A DNA stretch of 64,000 bases from the NCBI GenBank assembly GCA_040755035.1, contig JBFMBU010000082.1, positions 43,794 through 107,793 on the forward strand, written 5' to 3'. This stretch comes from RBG-13-43-22 sp040755035. GTDB lineage: Bacteria > Desulfobacterota > RBG-13-43-22. Below the pieces are notes generated by a model. That model saw only the letters and a program-made list of their open reading frames with translations. It did no database searches and was not told the origin of the DNA. The position numbers were made by a program, and so were the translations under genes. Positions 58,171 through 64,000 of this stretch are shown piece after piece. The stretch's first letter is position 1, and every line of letters starts with the position of its first letter.

Positions 58171-60721
58171 CTTTAAGGGGTGGTTCAGGAAAAAAGAACC
58201 GGAATCCTTCCCTGACCCGGCCTTGACCGCGGCTTTGCGTCAAAAATACGGGGCCTTCCGCCGGTTGTTAGCCGACGACCAGGAGGTCCTGGAGATCATT
58301 ACCGATCTGGAGGAAAAATATAACGGGGAATATCTCTTTGACATGCAGTATCTCCGGACCAATATCCGCCGCCTTTCCGAAAAGGTTTATAACCTGATTC
58401 ATCTCCTGAACGAAATTTCCAACCTGAAATACACCGACCTCTACCGGACGTATGAACAGATCCAACAGGAATTGAACGATCTTTTGGCCCAGAAAAGAAA
58501 AATTCCGGTTGATGAAATGGTCCTGCCCTTCGAACGTATTTCACTGGAAAAGGAAGAAAGCGTGGGGGGGAAGATGGCCAATCTGGGGGAATTGCGTAAC
58601 CGTTTGGGGTTGCCTGTCCCCAGAGGATTCGCCATCACTGCCTATGCCTATAAGGCCTTTATCGGTTATCATCAGTTGCAGGAGGAAATCTCCAGACAAT
58701 TAAATGCATTGGATATCAACAGACTGGAGGACCTTCTGGTCGTCAGCCGGGATATCCAGGAGAGGATTCTGGAAAAACCCATTCCCCCTTTTCTGGAAGA
58801 GACCCTGACCAAAAGTTACCGGGAGCTGATAGAAAAAACAGGATCGGAGATCAGGGTCTCGGTCCGAAGCAGCGCCCTGGGAGAAGACAGCCGGCTCTCC
58901 TTCGCCGGCCAGTATGGGACCGTTCTTAATGTGGACCCCAGAGAGATCGGCGAGAAATACAAAGAAATTCTGGCCAGTAAATTCACCCCCCGGGCCATTT
59001 TCTATTTTATCGGTAAAGGCTTCCGGGAGGAAGAGCTGGCCATGGGGATGGGCTGCATGATCATGATCCCGGCCAAGGCCGGAGGGGTGCTTTACACCGT
59101 GGGTCCGGAAAATCCTGAAAGACCCGAGGCCGTCATTCATGCCCACTGGGGTTTGGGGAAAACCGTGGTTGACGGATCCGTCTCCCCCGACTTGTTCCGG
59201 GTCTCCAAAGAGCCTCCTTTCCGGGTCAAGGAATCCCTCCCGGCCCATAAGGAAAAAATGATGATCGCCGATGCTGAAGGGGGGATTAAGTGGGTTGCGG
59301 TCCCCTTGGCTCGACGGGACCAGCCCTGTCTTTCCGGGGATACTATTTCCCGCCTGGGTCATATGGCCAAAATAATCGAGGAACATTTTAGGCACCCCCA
59401 GGATATCGAATGGGCACTGGATGAAGAAGATCAAATCATCTTTCTGCAAACCAGACCGCTGAAAATCTTTTCCCGGAAAGGAAATCCCCCGGTCTTGAGT
59501 GCCGAAGAACTTTCCCAATATCCGGTTTTATTAGACACGGGGGTGACGGGTGCTCAAGGCGTGGGCTCCGGCCCGGTATTTATCGTAGGGCAGGAACGGG
59601 ACCTGATCGACTTTCCCTCCGGGGCGGTTTTGGTAGCCAAAACCCCTTCTCCTAAATGGGTGACCGTTATGTCCAAGGCCAAAGGCATTGTTACCGATTT
59701 GGGGAGCTCGGCCAGTCACATGGCCGCTTTGGCCCGTGAATTTCGAGTGCCGACTATACTGAACACGCATAAGGCCACGCAAATCTTGATACCCGGGCAG
59801 GAGGTTACGGTTGACGCCGGTCAGTGCCGGGTCTATCAGGGCCAGGTGGACAAACTGATCGATTATTTTGAAGTGGAACCGGGAAATCCCTTTGAAGACA
59901 CCCCGCTTTTTATTCTGTTTGAGAAGATTTTAAACCGTATTGTACCGCTCAACCTGGTCGATCCGACCCAGCCCGACTTTAGCCCGGCCCATTGCCGGAC
60001 CTTCCATGATCTCATTCGCTTTACTCACCAAACCGCCACCCAGGAAATGTTCTCATTAAGCCATTCAGCCCAGTCTTCAGCAGGGGAGGCCCTTCAACTG
60101 GAAACGAACCTGCCCCTGGAAATCCTGCTCATCGATCTGGGGGGCGGGATCAGTCCTCTATCCAAAGGGCGTAAAGTTAAAGGGGAGATGATCCTTTCCT
60201 GGCCCCTGCTGGTCTTCTGGAAAGGTGTGCAATCCATGAAATGGCCCGGCCCCAAGCCCTTGGATATGAAGGGGTTCGCTTCTGTGGTGGCCCACACAGC
60301 CGCCGAACCGGGAGGTGAAAGCCGCATCTATTCTGAAAAAAGCTTTGCCCTCTTGGCCGCCGATTATATGAATTTCAGTATTCGCCTGGGTTATCATTTA
60401 TCCACCATCGAGGTCATGGGCGGAGCGGAGGAAGGGGAAAATTTCATTAATTTTATTTTTAAGGGCGGAGGAGCGACTATCGACCGCCGTGACCGTCGGG
60501 CCCGGGTAGTGTCTACCGTCCTGGAACGTCTTGGTTTTCAGGTGAATCAGAAGATGGACCTGGTTGACGCCCGGTTGTTTAATCACCCCAGGGCCGAAAT
60601 GGAAAAAATTCTCCTTGCCCTTGGTAAACTGACTGTTTATACTAAACAATTAGATATGGTTATGTTCAATGACGCCATAGTCGACTGGTCGATTGAGGAG
60701 TTTATTAAAGAACATCTGTGA
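58163..60721 (+). CDS. PEP-synthase-like protein lacking the PEP-binding barrel (B)
   Basis: An 852-residue paralogue of the protein at 52565, with the same order: unknown helical N-terminus, ATP-grasp domain (GGKMANLGELRNRLGLPVPR, RSSALGEDSRLSFAGQYGT), phosphohistidine domain with a His near residue 519 in DLGSSASHMAALAREF, and the same novel C-terminus (CRTFHDLIRFTHQTA, YMNFSIRLGYHLSTIEVMGG, IFKGGGATIDRRDRRARVVS). The PEP barrel is absent. ATG at 58163 overlaps receiver 1 by 8 bases (GGGAG before it), so kinase, receiver and this protein are one unit. It may be a phosphate-handling or signalling partner rather than a metabolic enzyme. Confidence 0.8.
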   Translation: MRSFKGWFRKKEPESFPDPALTAALRQKYGAFRRLLADDQEVLEIITDLEEKYNGEYLFDMQYLRTNIRRLSEKVYNLIHLLNEISNLKYTDLYRTYEQIQQELNDLLAQKRKIPVDEMVLPFERISLEKEESVGGKMANLGELRNRLGLPVPRGFAITAYAYKAFIGYHQLQEEISRQLNALDINRLEDLLVVSRDIQERILEKPIPPFLEETLTKSYRELIEKTGSEIRVSVRSSALGEDSRLSFAGQYGTVLNVDPREIGEKYKEILASKFTPRAIFYFIGKGFREEELAMGMGCMIMIPAKAGGVLYTVGPENPERPEAVIHAHWGLGKTVVDGSVSPDLFRVSKEPPFRVKESLPAHKEKMMIADAEGGIKWVAVPLARRDQPCLSGDTISRLGHMAKIIEEHFRHPQDIEWALDEEDQIIFLQTRPLKIFSRKGNPPVLSAEELSQYPVLLDTGVTGAQGVGSGPVFIVGQERDLIDFPSGAVLVAKTPSPKWVTVMSKAKGIVTDLGSSASHMAALAREFRVPTILNTHKATQILIPGQEVTVDAGQCRVYQGQVDKLIDYFEVEPGNPFEDTPLFILFEKILNRIVPLNLVDPTQPDFSPAHCRTFHDLIRFTHQTATQEMFSLSHSAQSSAGEALQLETNLPLEILLIDLGGGISPLSKGRKVKGEMILSWPLLVFWKGVQSMKWPGPKPLDMKGFASVVAHTAAEPGGESRIYSEKSFALLAADYMNFSIRLGYHLSTIEVMGGAEEGENFINFIFKGGGATIDRRDRRARVVSTVLERLGFQVNQKMDLVDARLFNHPRAEMEKILLALGKLTVYTKQLDMVMFNDAIVDWSIEEFIKEHL

Positions 60722-60784
60722 TAAAAACAGGGACCCAAGGTTTCGAGGGGTCAAGGATTCAAGGGTTTAACTATCAGTTCCCGA

Positions 60785-60892
60785 CCCGGACCAGCCGGAC
60801 TCAACTCGGAATGCAGTACATACTTGATTAGGTCCGGGTAAATTCCGTTTTTAGAATAAATTCTATTTGATTTGCGTAGAATTTATTCGTAA
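60785..60892 (+). repeat. R2 repeat, copy D, with complete AT-rich hairpin
   Basis: CCCGGACC to GGTCCGGG (60785-60838) is followed by arms GAATAAATTCTA and TAGAATTTATTC around an 11-base loop. It is the best-preserved R2 copy and shows the two-part structure. The stretch 60893-60998 adds a GC-rich hairpin (CCTCGGC / GCCGAGG) before the next gene. Confidence 0.65.
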
Positions 60893-60998
60893 GTTTCTAT
60901 AAGCCCTCGGCTTTTTGGCCCCGGGGAACCGTCAGACTGCGCCGAGGCGATAGAGAAGGGGAGCGATTTCTTTACTAAGGGAAGATAAGGGAGAAACT

Positions 60999-61421
60999 AT
61001 GGGAGGCAAGATTCTTATTGTAGATGACGAGCTGGATATGCTCGAATTGCTGGAAATGATTATTGTGGAAAGGACCCCGCACCGGGTGGTGACCACCAAT
61101 AATCCCCTGGAGGTGCCCAAGCTGCTGGAAGAGGAAGCCTTTACTCTGTTGATCACCGATCTGCGCATGCCCGGAATGAGCGGCATAGAACTGATCCGGG
61201 AAGCTAAAAGAATAGATCCTGATATGCCGATCATCGTTATAACCGCCTATGGTTCTTCCCAATCGGCGGAGGAGTCGATCAGCGAGGGGGCGTATGACTA
61301 TATCACCAAACCCTTCCGAAAGGATCAGATCATTATTACCATCAACCGGGCCATGGAATGGCAGGCCTTGAGGAAAGAATTAAAAGCGCTGAAAGCCAAG
61401 ACAGTGACTTCAGGGGACTGA
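60999..61421 (+). CDS. receiver-domain protein 2
   Basis: A 140-residue receiver domain with Asp54 in LLITDLRMPG, ITAYGSS and TKPFRKDQ, and a short helical tail (EWQALRKELKALKA). It shares TTNNPLEV with the receiver at 57736 and arose from the same ancestor. No output domain. AAGGGAG precedes the ATG. It could compete for, or relay, phosphate from the kinase at 55473. Confidence 0.88.
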   Translation: MGGKILIVDDELDMLELLEMIIVERTPHRVVTTNNPLEVPKLLEEEAFTLLITDLRMPGMSGIELIREAKRIDPDMPIIVITAYGSSQSAEESISEGAYDYITKPFRKDQIIITINRAMEWQALRKELKALKAKTVTSGD

Positions 61422-61516
61422 CCCCTGGGAATATCTTTCCCTAATCGTACCTAAAAATCTAAGGTCGGAACAAGGTGGATGAAGAAAAAACTCAAATAAA
61501 CTTCAGAAATAAAATG

Positions 61517-61710
61517 ACCTCCCTCCCACCCTCACCCTCCTCTTTGTTGGAGACTGTGTCGCAAGGTCATTTCGAGGCAATAGCCGAGAAATCTTGTTTT
61601 GCGAATAGTTGATATTAAAAGATTTCTCCCTTCAGTCGAAATGACCGGCAAAGTGAAAAGCCTATTGCAACACCGCCTCTTGAGGGGGAGGAAAGTGGGG
61701 GGAATTATAA
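61517..61710. repeat. R1-type repeat, copy f, within CT/GA-rich arms
   Basis: The core (GTCATTTCGAGGC, GAGAAATCTTG, AAAAGATTTCTCCC, GTCGAAATGACCGG) at 61568-61646 is bounded by the CT-rich run CCCACCCTCACCCTCCTC and, on the right, by GAGGGGGAGGAAAGTGGGG, its rough inverse. That makes R1 nested in another palindrome. The gap 61422-61787 holds nothing else. Confidence 0.5.
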
Positions 61711-61787
61711 TAAAGTATTTTTGTAACAGCTTGCGGATATCAGCAGATCTCCAATTTGCTTGAAAATGATGAAAATGGAGGTGGGCC

Positions 61788-62396
61788 ATGGCCGAGCGGT
61801 TATTGATTGTGGACGACGAATTGGACATGCTGCTTTTATTGAAAATGATCCTGACCGAAAAAACCGCCTATGAGGTGGTGACCACTCCCAACCCCCTGGA
61901 GGTGGAACATCTGTTCAGTGAAAACCCCTTCCAGTTGGTGATCACCGATTTAATCATGCCTGGAAGGGACGGGATCGAAGTAATCGAAGTCGTAAAAAAA
62001 AGGGACCCTTCGATCCCGGTTATCATCATCACTGCTTTCGGAAGCATTGAATCGGCCGTCGAGGCCACTAAAAAGGGGGCCTTTGATTATATCACCAAAC
62101 CCTTTCGTAAGGACCGCATCCTTCTCTCGATGGAAAAAGCCCTGGAGCAGCGAAGGAACCTGAACATCAACCAGCGGTATAATGCCCCTGGGGAATTCGA
62201 GAGCGGGCCGGCTCCGGATCTCTATAATCTAACCTATGACCAGGCTAAGGAAACGGCCCTGGACCGTTTCCGGCGGCAATATTTCCAAAATCTGTTTGAA
62301 CGGTTTCCGGGGGATTTGACCTCAGCCGCCAAAACATCCGCATTGTCCGAGGAGGCCTTGAAGCAATTTTATAAAAAAGAGTTAGGAATCGGATAA
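61788..62396 (+). CDS. response regulator with Fis-like C-terminus
   Basis: A 202-residue protein. The receiver part (Asp54 in LVITDLIMPG, TKPFRKDR) is the third paralogue of the TTxNPLEV type. A linker (NINQRYNAPGEFES) leads to a C-terminal region YDQAKETALDRFRRQYFQNL then LTSAAKTSALSEEALKQFYK, which resembles the Fis/HTH_8 domain of NtrC proteins without the AAA+ part, like RegA/PrrA regulators. The second helix is less basic than usual, so DNA binding is uncertain. Strong GGAGGTGG before the start. Confidence 0.82.
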   Translation: MAERLLIVDDELDMLLLLKMILTEKTAYEVVTTPNPLEVEHLFSENPFQLVITDLIMPGRDGIEVIEVVKKRDPSIPVIIITAFGSIESAVEATKKGAFDYITKPFRKDRILLSMEKALEQRRNLNINQRYNAPGEFESGPAPDLYNLTYDQAKETALDRFRRQYFQNLFERFPGDLTSAAKTSALSEEALKQFYKKELGIG

Positions 62397-62478
62397 GGGA
62401 TCCCTCGTTCTCCCTTCCCCCCCAGTGCCCCATTGTCTTTTGGATGCGCCCCGGCCCGGTAAACCTTTTCCGGTTGTA

Positions 62479-62907
62479 TTACCAGCCCTTTTCCTCCAGG
62501 ATCTTCTTGATCTTGTCCTCATTCTGTTTTTCCACGATCAGCATCTTTTTGGCCTGGGCTTTTTTGATCTTTTCCGTCAACTGGCCCAGATCAGCCGGTT
62601 TTTCCAGAAAATCCATAGCCCCCAGTTTCATAGCCTCGATGCCCTTTTCTATAGTGGCGTGGCCGGTCAGTAAAATGACCTGGAGTTCCGGCCTTTTGGC
62701 CTTGAGAATTTTTAAGGCCTCCAGCCCATCCACCCCTGGCATCTGCAAGTCCAGGATGATGACATCATAGGCTTCCTTATCCACCTTCTTCAAGGCCTCT
62801 ACCCCGGAACTGGAAGTGGCCACCTCCATCCCGCGATTACGCATCCGTTCGGAAAGGGTATCTAAAAATTCAACCTCGTCATCCACCAGCAATACTTTTT
62901 CGGACAT
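62479..62907 (-). CDS. receiver-domain response regulator 3 (minus strand)
   Basis: A 142-residue receiver domain with LLVDDE, Asp53 in VIILDLQMPGVDG, LTGHAT and Lys in FLEKPAD. A helical tail follows (KKAQAKKMLIVEKQNEDKIK). No output domain. It is on the minus strand, after the kinase-like gene at 62965, and is different from the TTxNPLEV trio. Rich AAGGAGA ribosome site. It is probably phosphorylated by a kinase elsewhere. Confidence 0.88.
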   Translation of the reverse strand: MSEKVLLVDDEVEFLDTLSERMRNRGMEVATSSSGVEALKKVDKEAYDVIILDLQMPGVDGLEALKILKAKRPELQVILLTGHATIEKGIEAMKLGAMDFLEKPADLGQLTEKIKKAQAKKMLIVEKQNEDKIKKILEEKGW

Positions 62908-62964
62908 CGTTCGTCTCCTTTCCGGCCTTCCCCCATCCGGGTTTCCCGATGGGCAGGGCCGTAA

Positions 62965-63618
62965 CTAAATGGTTTTAGGCAGGGTAAGAATCACTTCCCC
63001 GGGTTGGGGTTCCAGCCGGATTTCGGCCTTTAGAGCCTTCAGCAAGGCCTCTTCAGTAGTGGAGGGGAAAGCCTGTATACCTTCGGGGGTGAAGGTCGAT
63101 CCGCCGGATATTTTTATCCGAACCTCTCCGACCCCTGAATCCGCGGACATGCGGATCTCTTTCTGCTTATCGGCCAGGAAAAAACTCAAACAGGACCAGA
63201 TTAGGTTTTCCAATAAAAAGGGGTTGGTGTTCACCATGACCGGAGGATCGGGAATGACCAGATCGACCCGAGCCTCGTGCATGGAAGCCAAACGCCCGGC
63301 GATGGCGGTAATTAATTCCAGGGTTTCTCCCAGATCAATCGTTTTCATTGGATCATCGGAACTGTGGGCGAAGCGATTCATACGCTTGACCAATCCATCC
63401 GCCCGCTGGATCTGTTTCATGATGTCCCCGGCTAAAGATTTTAAACGTTCCGGATCAATCGGTCGTCCTTGCCCGGCCAACATCGTAAAATCTTCCAGCA
63501 AACCAGCTTTCTCGTTGATAATGGCCAGGGCATTCTTAATTTCATGGGAGATGGAGGCCGACATCTTCCCGAAAAATTGAAATCCGGATTGAGCGATGGT
63601 TTCCCAGGGGTCGATCAT
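62965..63618 (-). CDS. histidine-kinase-like protein with degenerate ATPase domain
   Basis: A 217-residue protein without membrane helices. The DHp helix has His25 in SISHEIKNALAI. The following region (PFLLENLIWSCLSFFLADKQ, GVGEVRIKISGGSTFTPEG) has the shape of an HATPase domain, but the N box lacks its Asn pattern and no DxGxG motif is seen. It may only dimerise or transfer phosphate. Its operon is receiver (63713), this protein, receiver 3 (62479), all on the minus strand. Confidence 0.7.
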   Translation of the reverse strand: MIDPWETIAQSGFQFFGKMSASISHEIKNALAIINEKAGLLEDFTMLAGQGRPIDPERLKSLAGDIMKQIQRADGLVKRMNRFAHSSDDPMKTIDLGETLELITAIAGRLASMHEARVDLVIPDPPVMVNTNPFLLENLIWSCLSFFLADKQKEIRMSADSGVGEVRIKISGGSTFTPEGIQAFPSTTEEALLKALKAEIRLEPQPGEVILTLPKTI

Positions 63619-63637
63619 AATCTCTTCCTTTGCCGTT

Positions 63638-63691
63638 TACTCGTTACTGGTTACTGGTTTTAACGAGAAACGAGTAACCCGTAACCAGAAA
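63638..63691. repeat. GTTACTGG-type hairpin without a gene
   Basis: TACTCGTTACTGGTTACTGG is mirrored by ACGAGTAACCCGTAACCAG. It is the same repeat word as at 55124-55453 and lies between two genes of the minus-strand signalling operon. Confidence 0.5.
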
Positions 63692-63712
63692 CAGAGAAAG
63701 TTCTATAGCAGG

Positions 63713-64000
63713 TTAAGTTTTGGTAATTTCTTTCAGTTTTTCGATCAATAGATTCAAGTCTACCGGTTTGATCAGGTAGTAGGCCTCTCCGGCCTCAGCC
63801 GAGCCGATCCGGAAATCCTCTTCGGAACCGTGACCGGTCAGGAAGATGAATTTGAGGGCGGGATCCTTTTCTTCCAGCAGTTTTTTCAAGGTCAGGCCGC
63901 TGACTTTGGGGATCTTGATATCCAGGACAGCAACGTCGTAACGCTGCTTTTCGACCCTCCCTAAGGCTTCTTCGGCCGATGTGACCCAATCGGCTTCGAT
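63713..64000 (-). CDS. receiver-domain protein, C-terminal part
   Basis: Reading from the right edge, 95 residues: ADWVTSAEEALGRV, the phospho-Asp region DVAVLDIKIPKVSG, the conserved Thr in FLTGHGSEED and Lys in YYLIKPVDLNLL. The stop is at 63713. The N-terminus lies outside the window. It is the upstream gene of the minus-strand signalling operon. Confidence 0.82.
   Translation of the reverse strand: MEADWVTSAEEALGRVEKQRYDVAVLDIKIPKVSGLTLKKLLEEKDPALKFIFLTGHGSEEDFRIGSAEAGEAYYLIKPVDLNLLIEKLKEITKT

Overview
The window reads as the chromosome of a Gram-negative strict anaerobe, most likely a Desulfobacterota (deltaproteobacterial) sulfate reducer or syntroph. This is an inference from gene content: a 2-oxoacid:ferredoxin oxidoreductase beside HdrABC-type proteins with an HdrA-MvhD fusion, a 2-hydroxyacyl-CoA dehydratase, FdhD and MobA (molybdenum enzymes), a UGA-containing selenoprotein gene, outer-membrane beta-barrel and lipoproteins, many two-component proteins, and intergenic spaces full of short palindromic repeats. 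No rRNA or tRNA gene was recognised.

Layout. 1-4.1 kb: partial dehydratase, a repeat block, a DHp-only histidine phosphotransfer protein with an NtrC-type regulator, then mobA and fdhD overlapping in one operon. 4.2-9.5 kb: secreted beta-helix protein, cysteine desulfurase, MFS exporter, plsY. 9.7-19.5 kb, nearly all on the minus strand: a defence-like island with a type III restriction-modification pair, two remnants of a methylase C-terminus flanking a ClpP-like SDH_sah protease and a small coupled gene, an uncharacterised three-gene operon led by a TIGR04255-type protein, and two broken ATPase/HTH genes. 19.8-23.6 kb: MATE transporter and an EF-G paralogue. 23.7-31.3 kb: korDABC followed by hdrA-mvhD, hdrC and hdrB, probably one electron-transfer operon oxidising 2-oxoacids, with a 357-bp GIY-YIG element inserted between hdrA and hdrC. 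31.3-31.9 kb: a HesB/IscA-like selenoprotein with a perfect consensus promoter, an in-frame UGA with an adjacent hairpin, and a strong terminator.

32-41 kb: serA, vapBC, a porin-like beta-barrel, dsbD between two Ig-like lipoproteins, gcvH and a TauE-type exporter. 41-44.8 kb: a yybP-ykoY (Mn2+) riboswitch with promoter and terminator ahead of a PGPGW membrane protein, a zinc-ribbon protein and a P2A-type cation ATPase. 44.9-52.3 kb: amino-acid-type binding protein, a beta-helix protein, a CBS-domain protein and two SLC13/ArsB-type anion transporters. 52.5-64 kb: a signalling cluster in which two large PEP-synthase-like proteins without a PEP-binding barrel alternate with a CACHE/PAS sensor kinase, several receiver proteins and a kinase with a degenerate ATPase domain.

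At least four repeat families recur (called R1-R4 here). R1 is a MITE-like palindrome with long terminal inverted repeats and in one place sits inside an R2 copy, which indicates mobility. R3 borders the GIY-YIG gene. R4 is a 43-bp unit seen twice in opposite orientation. Similar repeat sequence also lies in frame inside the P-type ATPase and dsbD genes. The most rewarding targets are the hidden selenoprotein, the Mn riboswitch operon, the PEP-synthase-like signalling proteins and the GIY-YIG element.
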